Shown: positions 1-7,003, counted from the stretch's first letter. The stretch: DNA of 8,628 nucleotides from Lentisphaerota bacterium (GCA_012800625.1 JAAZIY010000342.1:1-8628); one strand, 5' to 3'. The notes: generated by a model from the sequence alone, not told the origin. A program made the numbers and translations.

Positions 1-135
1 AGCGTGCTCCCCGCTCCCGTTCCCGTCCCAAAGGTCCCACGTATGTAGTACACGCTTTAGCGTGCTCCCCACTCCCGTTCCCGTCCCAAAGGTCCCACGC
101 GTCCCAAAGGTTCCATTCGTCCCAAAGGTCCCACG
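1..135. repeat. Tandem and direct repeats downstream of the CapA-like gene
   Basis: Two 41-bp direct copies (1-41 and 59-99) differ at one base (13 versus 71). Each ends in the 18-bp unit CGTCCCAAAGGTCCCACG. The unit then continues in tandem: 82-99, 100-117 (variant with TTCCATT) and 118-135, so three contiguous 18-mers. Between the 41-bp copies lies a small hairpin, CACGC (51-55) with GCGTG (60-64) and loop TTTA. The array stops one base before the stop codon of the minus-strand CapA-like gene, so it forms the 3' untranslated region of that gene. Because 18 is a multiple of three, the array keeps reading frames open on the minus strand, but the resulting peptide is purely repetitive and I do not call it a gene. 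The array continues off the left edge of the window or begins there; its full extent is not visible. Confidence 0.9.
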
Positions 136-136
136 C

Positions 137-1387
137 TTATAGTTTTATAAAGTCTGCTTTTTGCCATTTTTGCAGCTGCGGCAGATATTTCTCGGCTTCT
201 TCGAGCCGACTTTGCTCGAAAAGCCGCAGCCAGGTGCTGCACAGCTCGTGGTGTGCCTCGCAGGTGAAGATATTGCGCAAGGGCATCAGGGAGGCTTTTT
301 TCTCCGGGTCGGCAAAGTCCTCTTCGCTCCATGCGGCCTGGCGTATGAGCCTGGCAACATAGTTGCTCTGGCTGGCGGCCCAGGCCTCGTGATAGGCCTG
401 CAGTTCGCGCGGTTCGGCGATGGGTGCGGATATTGCATTGATATAGTCGAAGAAGGCCTTCTTATTCTGGCCTTGCAGCGGTTCTATCTTGCTGAGGCTG
501 TCGTCAAAATGCGTAGGAATGACTTGTAGCTCGAAGACGCCTAGGCGGTCGGCCTGGCATTGCAGCATATAGCCGGTGTACCAGAAGTTATCCGGCCTGT
601 AGTTTTCACTGCGCTCAGGAAAATAAAAATTGCCCAGGCTGTAGACTATGGGCTTGCCCTGGAATATTTCCAGACCCTGCGGACAATGCGGGTGTATGTT
701 GACCACCAGGTCGGCTCCGGCATCGACAAAGGCCCGGCTCATGCTCACCACTCTGGGGCTGGGTACCGGGTTGTGTTCATTGCCGCCATGTGTGATCACC
801 AGGCAGAGATCAACCTGGCTTTTAAGCTCTCGAACCTGCCTGATGTTGTCAAAATGGGCCAGCATATTGGCTCCGGGGCGATCAAAAAGCGCGCCTCCGA
901 ACTCATTTTCGGCGACATTGATAATTCCTATGCTCAGTGATTGGCGCTGCAGTAGCAGGGGTTTGGCGGCCTCGGCCAAGTCGGCTCCGGCTCCGACGGT
1001 TTGGAAGCCTGCTGCCTCGAGCAGGGATATGGTTTCCAGTACTGGTATGTCGTCAAAATCACCAGTGTGATTATTGGCCAAAAGCGCAACATCCCCGCCC
1101 CAGGCCTGCAAGAGTTCCAGACTTTGCGGCGGGCATTTGATATTGGGGCCGCTTTTACAGATGGCGCTTTCCGCCTCGGTCAAGGGGGTTTCAAACTGTA
1201 TGATTGACAGGTCGGCGGCCTGCAGCAGATTTTGCAGCGGAGCCATGACCGCCTCCGCGCCGCCTGTGGCAATCAGTTGCTGCGCTCGTTCGAAGCGCGG
1301 GCAGAAGTCGCCGGCCAGCAACAGATTCAGCGGCAAGCCGTTTTTAGCTTCACGTATATGCAGTTTTCCATTCGCATCCAGTTTCAC
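137..1387 (-). CDS. CapA-family (PGA_cap) metallophosphatase-like protein
   Basis: Predicted 416-aa protein of the CapA/PGA_cap family, a calcineurin-like metallophosphoesterase fold found in poly-gamma-glutamate capsule synthesis and in many uncharacterised envelope proteins. Visible motifs in order: AGDFCPR at 25-31 (metal Asp27), FETPLT at 65-70 (Glu66), ANNHTGDFD at 104-112 (Asn106, His107), THGGNEH at 199-205 (His200), NIHPHCPQGLEIF at 230-242 (His232, His234) and KPIVYSLGNFYF at 245-256. The phosphoesterase core ends near 260; residues 261-416 are a largely helical, charged extension that I cannot assign. No signal peptide or membrane segment is visible at the N-terminus, so it may be cytoplasmic, unlike membrane-anchored Bacillus CapA. 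The reading frame is open up to a TTG at 1459, but the GTG at 1387 has AAGGAG six bases upstream and is preferred. No capB or capC neighbours are present, so a capsule role is not shown. Confidence 0.9.
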   Translation of the reverse strand: MKLDANGKLHIREAKNGLPLNLLLAGDFCPRFERAQQLIATGGAEAVMAPLQNLLQAADLSIIQFETPLTEAESAICKSGPNIKCPPQSLELLQAWGGDVALLANNHTGDFDDIPVLETISLLEAAGFQTVGAGADLAEAAKPLLLQRQSLSIGIINVAENEFGGALFDRPGANMLAHFDNIRQVRELKSQVDLCLVITHGGNEHNPVPSPRVVSMSRAFVDAGADLVVNIHPHCPQGLEIFQGKPIVYSLGNFYFPERSENYRPDNFWYTGYMLQCQADRLGVFELQVIPTHFDDSLSKIEPLQGQNKKAFFDYINAISAPIAEPRELQAYHEAWAASQSNYVARLIRQAAWSEEDFADPEKKASLMPLRNIFTCEAHHELCSTWLRLFEQSRLEEAEKYLPQLQKWQKADFIKL

Positions 1388-1690
1388 GGGGGGCTCCTTC
1401 GCTTTTGATACTCTTGTTTTGATTCCTGACACCAGTGGAATATGCTCGCGTTGGCGCAAGTATCCAGCACTGGGATTTTAGTCTTTTGTCATAAGCAAAC
1501 AGCGGCTCTAGCTTGTTTAGACTAAAGCCTGAAATGCTCCTAAACTATAGTATTGGGCTTTTAGAATTCAACCCGGTATGCCATTTCCTGTCTGCGCTTT
1601 CGCGCATTCTTCGCAAGCCGATTGCTGAATACCGGTTAAGGCATTATGTTTCCACTGTGACATTTTTTCTGTTTTATAGCGGTTTAAGCG
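1388..1690 (+). other. Gene-free region with possible structured leader before the RicT-like gene
   Basis: This divergent intergenic stretch must hold the promoters of the CapA-like gene (minus) and the RicT-like gene (plus), but I see no convincing sigma-70 pair for either. Its rightmost part can fold as RNA on the plus strand: arms CCGGTAT (1573-1579) and ATACCGG (1629-1635) enclose two smaller hairpins, TGCGC-TTTC-GCGCA (1593-1606) and GCAA-GCCGA-TTGC (1613-1625). This gives a three-way-junction-like layout ending about 55 bp before the ATG at 1691. A small palindrome TTTAG-A-CTAAA sits at 1516-1526. No known riboswitch family is recognised, and short arms like these can arise by chance. 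Confidence 0.35.
1394..1399 (-). promoter_or_regulatory. Shine-Dalgarno deciding the GTG start of the CapA-like gene
   Basis: On the minus strand AAGGAG lies six bases (all C) before GTG at 1387-1385. The longer TTG start at 1459 has no comparable site, so the shorter 416-residue protein is favoured. The C-terminal catalytic motifs are unaffected by the choice. Confidence 0.75.
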
Positions 1691-2497
1691 ATGAAGACAC
1701 TGTACAAAGTCAATGTTTCGGCGGGCTTGAGTTATAATTGCGTGGCGGACTGCGATCTGCAGCTGCAAGAAGGCGACATGATTATCGTGCGCTGCGAAAA
1801 ATACCAGGACTGCGCCAAGGTGGAGAGCGGCCCGCTCTGCGAGCCGCAGGAGGACAGCTCCTTTTTCGAGAAGACCCGAGGCAAATCCTGCCGCGGACGC
1901 CACATCGAGGGGCAAAAGCTGCCTGTGGCCCTGCGCAAAGCCTCAGTCGAGGACATGGTGAAGTGCCAGGAAAACAAGCTGAAGGCCAGGGAAGCGCACT
2001 TCAAGGCTCTGGAGCGCATACGCTTCCACAAGCTGGACATGAAGCTTATCCATACCCATTACGCCCATGACCGCAAACTGCTCGTCTTTCAGTTTTCAGC
2101 GGAGGGGCGCATAGACTTCCGCGAGCTTCTGCGCGATCTGGGCGCCCTTTTCCATGTGCGTGTCGAGCTGCGACAGGTAGGTGTGCGCGATGAAACCGCC
2201 ATTTTAGGCGGCATAGGCAGCTGCGGACGCCCTTTCTGCTGCTCCACTTTCCTGCCCAACTTTTGCAGCATCAACGTAAAAATGGCCAAACAGCAGGGGC
2301 TTTCACTGAACCCGCAAAACATCTCCGGCGCCTGCGGCAGGCTCAAGTGCTGCCTGCAATACGAGATCGATTTCTACCGGGAGCAACAACAAGCCAGCGG
2401 AAAAGAGCCGGAAACTCCAGAGGATGAGGAGCCCGAAGCAAGCAGGCCGGCACGACCGCGCCGGAGAAAAAAGAAGAGTGAAGAGCCTAAACAATAA
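1691..2497 (+). CDS. ricT: PSP1-domain RicT/YaaT-like protein
   Basis: A 268-aa member of the PSP1 (RicT/YaaT) family. Bacillus subtilis RicT works with RicA and RicF in an Fe-S complex that affects RNA processing by RNase Y; whether this homologue does so is inference. The N-terminal part (about 1-50) has the family's beta-rich start ending in a GDMIIVRC stretch. The conserved core is at 142-225: DFRELLRDLGALFHVRVEL, RQVGVRDE (161-168), GGIGSCGRPFCCSTFL (173-188), KMAKQQGLSLNP (197-208), ISGACGRLKCCLQYE (211-225). Six cysteines in two CGRxxCC blocks (178, 183, 184, 215, 220, 221) match the family's cluster-binding pattern. Residues 235-268 form an acidic then strongly basic tail. A TAA two codons upstream (1685-1687) rules out a longer in-frame protein, yet there is no clear Shine-Dalgarno before the ATG. 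The next gene, a PHP phosphoesterase, is not the usual neighbour (holB or metG in many genomes). Confidence 0.9.
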   Translation: MKTLYKVNVSAGLSYNCVADCDLQLQEGDMIIVRCEKYQDCAKVESGPLCEPQEDSSFFEKTRGKSCRGRHIEGQKLPVALRKASVEDMVKCQENKLKAREAHFKALERIRFHKLDMKLIHTHYAHDRKLLVFQFSAEGRIDFRELLRDLGALFHVRVELRQVGVRDETAILGGIGSCGRPFCCSTFLPNFCSINVKMAKQQGLSLNPQNISGACGRLKCCLQYEIDFYREQQQASGKEPETPEDEEPEASRPARPRRRKKKSEEPKQ

Positions 2498-2540
2498 ACC
2501 GCTGCGGCAGCCCTTGTAGCCGCCAAGCCTGGCTATTGTT
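2490..2540 (+). other. Long imperfect inverted repeat between the RicT-like and PHP genes
   Basis: Outer arms AACAATA (2490-2496) and TATTGTT (2534-2540) are perfectly complementary and enclose a second stem GCGGC (2504-2508) with GCCGC (2519-2523). The left arm overlaps the stop codon of the RicT-like gene. No T-run follows, so it is not a canonical intrinsic terminator. It may be an RNA-processing or attenuating hairpin, or chance. Confidence 0.4.
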
Positions 2541-2586
2541 CATTAGCAAAAACAGAATCTCCATATCTAAGGAGAAGGAGAGACGG

Positions 2587-3477
2587 ATGCATTTTTTCGG
2601 GACTGAGCTTCAAAGCTACAAAGTCAACTTGCACACTCACAGCAAGAGTTCTGACGGTGTTTTCCAGCCCGATGAGCTTATACAGCGCTATAGCCAGGCG
2701 GGCTACGATGCCCTGGCTTTTACCGATCACCGCTTTGCCAACCCGGTTTCCAGCTATGATGGCAAGGGCATGACTTTGATTTCCGGCATGGAGGTGCATC
2801 CCCAGGCCATGCGAGGCATCCTTTGGCATATGCTCGCATTGGGGCTGCCAGAGGACTTCAAGCATGATGATAGCTGGAGCGGTCAGCAAGCTGCCGTTGC
2901 CATCCTGGAGGCCGGCGGCATATTCTTCATCGCTCACCCATACTGGTGCGGCTTCACCTCCAGCGAGGTCATGTCCATACAGGGCAGTGCCGGAATTGAA
3001 GTGTTTAATGCCGCCTGCCGATACCCTGGCAAAGGCTATAGTATGCAGACCTGGGATGAGTGCCTGGATCATGGGCGGCGCTACAGTGCCATCGCAGTGG
3101 ATGATGTGCATGGCCATGACCAGCTCTTCAAAGGCCATACCATGATTTGTGCCCGGGACAAAGGACCAGAGAGCCTGCTGAAGGCTCTGGCCGAGGGCAG
3201 TTTTTATGCCAGCCAAGGGCCGCAGTTTACACATCTCAGCTATGAAAACCAGGTTTTCAAGGCGAAATTCAGCCCTTGCGCCGAGGCCATCTTGATCAGT
3301 AACAGACACAACGGCTTCCTAGGCAAACTCGCAGAGGCGGATGAGCAGAGTGGCAAGCTTGAACTTTGTGAGGAAATCAGCATAGACCTGAGCAAGTTGC
3401 CCGCAGGCTTTTATGTGCGTTGCCAAATTCGCGACAGTGAAGGCCGTTATGCTTGGAGCAACCCGGTATTTCTGTGA
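2587..3477 (+). CDS. PHP-domain phosphoesterase
   Basis: A 296-aa protein with the PHP (polymerase and histidinol phosphatase) metal-dependent hydrolase fold, of the stand-alone type seen in small phosphoesterases; the substrate is unknown. Metal-site motifs: NLHTHSKSSDG at 14-24 (His16, His18, Asp23), AFTDHRF at 44-50 (Asp47, His48), SGMEVHP at 66-72 (Glu69), His81, IAHPYW at 115-120 (His117) and AVDDVHGHD at 170-178 (Asp173, His175). From about 205 a beta-rich tail starts with EGSFYASQGPQF and ends with a YAWSNPVFL stretch; similar C-terminal beta domains occur in other stand-alone PHP proteins. The ATG is chosen because a doubled AAGGAG lies at 2569-2580 with six bases to the start; a TTG 17 codons upstream has no such site. 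It follows the RicT-like gene by 89 bp on the same strand and could be co-transcribed with it. Confidence 0.9.
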   Translation: MHFFGTELQSYKVNLHTHSKSSDGVFQPDELIQRYSQAGYDALAFTDHRFANPVSSYDGKGMTLISGMEVHPQAMRGILWHMLALGLPEDFKHDDSWSGQQAAVAILEAGGIFFIAHPYWCGFTSSEVMSIQGSAGIEVFNAACRYPGKGYSMQTWDECLDHGRRYSAIAVDDVHGHDQLFKGHTMICARDKGPESLLKALAEGSFYASQGPQFTHLSYENQVFKAKFSPCAEAILISNRHNGFLGKLAEADEQSGKLELCEEISIDLSKLPAGFYVRCQIRDSEGRYAWSNPVFL

Positions 3478-3553
3478 AAGCTTCCTCTGAACGCTTAAAA
3501 TACAGCCTGACGCAGAGCCAACCTCAGCACTTCTCTAGATTTCACCCGTAGCA

Positions 3554-5545
3554 ATGTCCGCCAACTCTTCCAATGCCAGCACCATCAGGCGGGGCTTTGC
3601 CGCCGCTTTGCGCTACTATCTGTATGCCTTGGTTTTTCTGCTGCCTTTCAAGTTCGGCACTTTTGCCACTGGCGGAGAGATGCCGGACTTCCCTCTCAGC
3701 CTTATGGAATGGCTTATCTTCACTGGCTGGCCCTACTTTTTGCCGGGCATTCTCTGCGGCGTGGCTCTGCTCTTTGCGGTATTGACGCTGCCCCCACCGC
3801 GCCTACTGCAAGCCAGAGCCGTCCCGCTGCTCTTGCTACTGCTGATGGTCTTCAGCAGCCTGATCGGCTTCATCAACACCAGCGAATGGCACTACGCCAT
3901 TAATTTTTTCAGGCATTTCTGGGCCTGCTTCACGCTGGGCCTGGCGGTCTACTGGGTTCAGGAACATGACGAGCGCCTCTTGCCCGGGCTGCTCAACTGC
4001 ATTGCCGTCGCTTGCCTTATCTGCTGTCTGCAAGGCTGGCGACAGCATTTTGGCGGGCTGGAGGCCAACCGGCTCATGATGGAGGCTAACGCCGAGCAAA
4101 CCGGGCAGGAACTAAGCCAGCAGATGCTGGCAAAGTTGAAGCAGACCCGCTCCTACGGCAGTTTTGTCGACCCCAATGTATACGCCGGGCATTTGCTGCT
4201 TTGCGCACCCTTCATGCTGCTGGCGCTGCGCAACTGGTCGCGCCGCGTCGAGCCGCAGCGCTACTCGAGAGCCTTGTTTGTCGGCCTGGGCACCATACTG
4301 TTTGTCGGCGCCTTGTTTTTCAGCGGCAGCCGTGGTGCTCTGCTCGGCTTTGCTGCCGGGCTGGGGCTTTTGCTCTGGCTCAGTCCTTTGTCTTTGCGCT
4401 GGCGTCTGCTGCTTTTGTGCTCGGCTCTGCTTGCTGGTCTGGCGCTGGTGCTTTTGGCCACTCATCTTAGTCAGCGAGACCTGCTTTCCGCCTCGGTGCG
4501 CCTGCAATATTACCGCAGTTCCTGGCAGATATTCAAGCAGCATCCTTTGGCCGGGGCCGGCCTGGGCGAGTTCTTCCCCTGGCATATGCGCCTTAAGCCG
4601 CCACTCAGCGAGGAGGCTCGCGATCCGCATTCGCTTTTTTTCGCGCTGCTCGGCCAATGCGGCCTGTTTGGCATGCTGACAGCACTGTGCCGCATCGCCT
4701 TTCCCTTTGCTCTGGCACTAGGGCTGTGGCGACGGCAGCAGAATCCGGAGCGTTGGCTTTTCACGGCGGCAGCTTGCGCGCTGGGTGCCTGGCTGGTTCA
4801 TGCCCAGTTTCAGTTTAACGACACAGTGCCGGCCAGCAGCTATATTGCCGCCTTTGCCGGTTTCTGGCTGCTGCGAGGACAAACCAAGCCCGACGACGCG
4901 ACGAGCGGCAGGCGGGGCTGGGCCTTGCGTTTGACCGCCTTGCTGGCCGCTCTGCTGGCACTGTTTCCGCTGCGCAATATCGCTGCCGAGCATGAGCTGC
5001 AGCGCCTGGTCACGCATGCTCCCGCCTCGCCGCAATTGTTTATGCTGCGCATGCAGGACTTGCAGCGGCGCCTGCGCTTTTCACCGGTGCCGCCACGCCT
5101 GCTGGCCGAGCTGGCTCAGCGTGAAGGAGATCTGCCTGGCGCGCTGGCTGCCAACCAGGAGCTTCTGCGCCGCACGCCGCACCGCTCCGCCTCCTGGTGC
5201 CGTCTGGCCAGAACGCAGCTCAGTCTGGATCTGCTCTCCGATGCCGAGCTTTCATTGCAGTCAGCCGCGCTATGGTATCCTTACAATCCTCGCCTCTTCC
5301 CTTTGCAGGCCGCTTTGCAGCTGCAAAACATGCCCGCCTTCAAAACCCTGCCCCTGCCTCTGCGCTATGGTAGCATACAAGAGCTTTTGAGCGCGGAGGC
5401 CTCGCTGGAGCTGCTCGAACAGGGCCTGGCAATCAGCTTCAGACAGCCAAAAGGCGAAGCCCTGCATTTGCCCGCGGAGCTGCTCGCCCTGCTAAACCAG
5501 GCCGGCCTGCAAAGCCAGAAGGGCGACAAGCTCGAATTCAAGTAA
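3554..5545 (+). CDS. O-antigen ligase/polymerase (Wzy_C) family membrane protein with TPR-like tail
   Basis: A 663-aa integral membrane protein. Residues 15-440 contain roughly a dozen hydrophobic segments, and another lies at 457-474. The family signature region is present: RSYGSFVDPNVYAG (199-211), FFSGSRGALLGF (255-266), then the periplasmic-loop and Wzy_C stretch RLQYYRSSWQIFKQHPLAGAG (316-336, split by no gap) and DPHSLFFALLGQCGLFG (357-373) with the usual His359. Such proteins join or polymerise lipid-linked glycans at the outer face of the inner membrane. Residues 513-590 resemble tetratricopeptide helices (RLLAELAQREGDLPGALAAN and the following helices), giving the ligase-plus-TPR architecture. 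The substrate cannot be told. An in-frame TAG at 3536-3538 fixes the ATG as the only good start, but there is no Shine-Dalgarno. No glycosyltransferase lies alongside, so this is not a classic polysaccharide cluster. Confidence 0.88.
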   Translation: MSANSSNASTIRRGFAAALRYYLYALVFLLPFKFGTFATGGEMPDFPLSLMEWLIFTGWPYFLPGILCGVALLFAVLTLPPPRLLQARAVPLLLLLLMVFSSLIGFINTSEWHYAINFFRHFWACFTLGLAVYWVQEHDERLLPGLLNCIAVACLICCLQGWRQHFGGLEANRLMMEANAEQTGQELSQQMLAKLKQTRSYGSFVDPNVYAGHLLLCAPFMLLALRNWSRRVEPQRYSRALFVGLGTILFVGALFFSGSRGALLGFAAGLGLLLWLSPLSLRWRLLLLCSALLAGLALVLLATHLSQRDLLSASVRLQYYRSSWQIFKQHPLAGAGLGEFFPWHMRLKPPLSEEARDPHSLFFALLGQCGLFGMLTALCRIAFPFALALGLWRRQQNPERWLFTAAACALGAWLVHAQFQFNDTVPASSYIAAFAGFWLLRGQTKPDDATSGRRGWALRLTALLAALLALFPLRNIAAEHELQRLVTHAPASPQLFMLRMQDLQRRLRFSPVPPRLLAELAQREGDLPGALAANQELLRRTPHRSASWCRLARTQLSLDLLSDAELSLQSAALWYPYNPRLFPLQAALQLQNMPAFKTLPLPLRYGSIQELLSAEASLELLEQGLAISFRQPKGEALHLPAELLALLNQAGLQSQKGDKLEFK

Positions 5546-5570
5546 AGTCACGTCTAAACAAGCGTTTTTT

Positions 5571-5610
5571 GGACACTAAGTCACACTAAGGCACACTAAG
5601 TCACACTAAG
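5571..5610 (+). repeat. Four tandem decamers ending in CACTAAG, immediately before gmk
   Basis: Units GGACACTAAG, TCACACTAAG, GCACACTAAG and TCACACTAAG are exactly 10 bp each and contiguous. Only the first two bases vary. The array ends nine bases before the ATG of guanylate kinase, in the place where a ribosome-binding site would lie. A run of six T precedes it (5565-5570). Related words recur at 6834-6902, 7180-7226 and 8507-8546, all on the same strand. Confidence 0.95.
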
Positions 5611-5619
5611 TCATCAGTC

Positions 5620-6240
5620 ATGAACAGCAGTTTTCCAGCATTGGCTCTGATTTTCTCCGGCCCCAGCGGAGTGGGCAAGAGCAGCGTCTGCCAGCGACTT
5701 TTCGAGCTTATGCCGGCTCTGCATTTTTCGCTGTCCTGCACGACGCGCGCGCCGCGTCCAGGCGAGACTGCCGGGCTTAGCTATCATTTTTTGACGCGGG
5801 AACGCTTTGCCGCGCAGCTAGCCGCCGGCGAATTTCTCGAGCATGCCCAGGTGCACGGGGAGTACTACGGCACTTTGTTCAGCGAGGTGCGCCCCTATCT
5901 GGAACGGGGTCAGGATGTCATTCTGGATATTGATGTGCAGGGCGCACGGCAAATCCTGGCAAATGTGCGCGGCACTGACCTTGAGCGGCGTTTCATCAGC
6001 GTTTTTCTGCTGCCGCCCAGCCTGGAAGTGCTCGAACAACGCCTGCGCGGACGAGGCAGCGAGAGCGAGAAACAGATCAGAGAGCGCCTGCAACGAGGCA
6101 GAGAGGAAATGGGCTGCTGGTCTGAGTACGACTACGTCATGATCAGCAACGAAGTGCATGAGAGCGCAAGACAGCTGCAGGCCATTTTCACGGCGGCACG
6201 CCGCCGTTGCAGCATACTGCCGGAGAATTTCCATGTCTAA
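5620..6240 (+). CDS. gmk: Guanylate kinase
   Basis: A 206-aa guanylate kinase, close to the 207 residues of the E. coli enzyme. It converts GMP and ATP to GDP and ADP in the cytoplasm and is essential for GTP and dGTP supply. Motifs: P-loop GPSGVGKSS at 14-22, the GMP-binding stretch SCTTRAPRPGE at 39-49 (Ser39, Arg43, Arg46), Tyr55 in SYHFL, GEYYGT at 80-85 with Tyr83, DIDVQGA at 103-109, the lid RLRGRGSES at 141-149, and SEYDYVMISNE near 168-178. An in-frame TAA at 5587-5589 inside the upstream repeats leaves ATG 5620 as the only normal start. No GGAG-type ribosome site is present; only TAAG from the last repeat unit lies upstream. The stop overlaps the start of coaC by eight bases, so the two are almost certainly co-translated. 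Confidence 0.97.
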   Translation: MNSSFPALALIFSGPSGVGKSSVCQRLFELMPALHFSLSCTTRAPRPGETAGLSYHFLTRERFAAQLAAGEFLEHAQVHGEYYGTLFSEVRPYLERGQDVILDIDVQGARQILANVRGTDLERRFISVFLLPPSLEVLEQRLRGRGSESEKQIRERLQRGREEMGCWSEYDYVMISNEVHESARQLQAIFTAARRRCSILPENFHV

Positions 6241-6784
6241 AAAAACCGAAAAACTAGTGGTGCTCGGCGTCAGCGGCTCGATTGCGGCCTATAAGGCGGC
6301 GGACCTGACCAGCAAGCTGAGCCAGGCTGGCTACACTGTGCAGGTGATCATGACCGCCAGCGCGCAAAAATTGGTCTGCGCGCAGACCTTTCTGACCCTT
6401 TCGCGGCAGCCAGTGGTCTGCAATCTCTGGGAGATACCCGACTGGCGCCCGGGGCATATTGCCCTGGCGGAGCGCTGCCAGCTGCTCCTGGTCGCCCCGG
6501 CCACCGCCAATATCCTGGCAAAAATGGCGCATGGCATAGCCGATGATGCGCTCTCAACCTATTATCTCTCGCATACCGGAACGGTGATGGTGGCCCCAGC
6601 CATGAACCCGCGTATGTGGCAACACCCAGCCACACAGGAAAACTGCCGCATACTGCGCGAACGCGGCGTGCGCTTCATAGGACCAGACAGCGGAAACGTG
6701 GCCTGCGGAACTGGCGGAACCGGACGCATGAGCGCAGTAACAGAAATATTCCAGGCGGTCGCAGATTGCCTAGCAACAAAATAA
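6233..6784 (+). CDS. coaC: Phosphopantothenoylcysteine decarboxylase (standalone CoaC)
   Basis: A 183-aa flavoprotein of the HFCD family. It decarboxylates 4'-phosphopantothenoylcysteine to 4'-phosphopantetheine using FMN, a step of coenzyme A synthesis. Motifs: GVSGSIAAYKAADL at 12-25 (FMN site), His75 in GHIALAE, APATANILAKMAHGIADD at 88-105, PAMNPRMW at 122-129 with Asn125, and GNVACGTGGTGRM at 154-166 with Cys158. His75, Asn125 and Cys158 carry the same numbers as the catalytic residues of E. coli Dfp. The CoaB (phosphopantothenate-cysteine ligase) half normally fused behind this domain is absent and no remnant is visible downstream. The ATG overlaps the end of gmk; GGAG at 6222-6225 lies seven bases upstream inside gmk. 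An upstream in-frame start at 6158 within gmk is rejected because the FMN fold begins right after this ATG. The adjacent gmk mirrors the common gmk-rpoZ-coaBC order with rpoZ missing. Confidence 0.94.
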   Translation: MSKKTEKLVVLGVSGSIAAYKAADLTSKLSQAGYTVQVIMTASAQKLVCAQTFLTLSRQPVVCNLWEIPDWRPGHIALAERCQLLLVAPATANILAKMAHGIADDALSTYYLSHTGTVMVAPAMNPRMWQHPATQENCRILRERGVRFIGPDSGNVACGTGGTGRMSAVTEIFQAVADCLATK

Positions 6785-6837
6785 AAATATGCACCCGAAA
6801 ACAAAGCCGTAATGGCAGATAAGCAAGTTGATATACA

Positions 6838-6902
6838 CTAAGATATACCCCGTCCAAAAAGCCTTTGAGCCACAAAGGCACACGAAGGGGGCGGACACTA
6901 AG
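6838..6902 (+). repeat. Left copy of the 65-bp direct repeat
   Basis: Starts CTAAGATATACCCCGTCCAA and ends GGACACTAAG. The word GATATAC is itself doubled 12 bp apart at 6830-6836 and 6842-6848. It pairs with 7147-7212. The end contains a decamer of the same type as those before gmk. Confidence 0.9.
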
Positions 6903-6923
6903 CTGACGCTGCACAAGGCAAAA

Positions 6924-6966
6924 CAGAAAAACTCGATGAAACAGCATGAAAAATGCAAGTTTTCTG
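6924..6966 (+). other. Hairpin within the composite element
   Basis: CAGAAAAACT (6924-6933) can pair with AGTTTTCTG (6958-6966) with one bulged A. An inner stem GCAT-GAAAA-ATGC lies at 6944-6956. A run of seven T follows at 6979-6985, but 12 bases away, so it is at best an atypical terminator for gmk-coaC. Confidence 0.4.
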
Positions 6967-7003
6967 CTAAAACTTCAATTTTTTTAAGAATTTGTCCATT
7001 TGG

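Noticed and set aside
1..135. CRISPR array
   Set aside because: The 18-bp units are contiguous with no unique spacers, and no cas genes are visible.
57..332. Minus-strand frame containing VGPLGR-type repeats
   Set aside because: It runs from inside the real CapA-like gene into the 18-bp repeats in another frame, with no ribosome site.
1511..1528. Operator at GCTTGTTTAGACTAAAGC
   Set aside because: Only five-base arms around a single central base, with mismatches when extended; common by chance.
1513..1737. 74-codon plus-strand frame in the gap before the RicT-like gene
   Set aside because: It overlaps the start of a clearly conserved gene in another frame, lacks a ribosome site and shows no motif.
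4112..4657. 181-codon minus-strand frame inside the O-antigen ligase gene
   Set aside because: It is a compositional shadow of the leucine-rich membrane gene: Gln- and Ala-rich low-complexity protein with no start signal.
5561..5570. Intrinsic terminator after the O-antigen ligase gene because of the T-run
   Set aside because: No stable stem can be formed directly before the six T.
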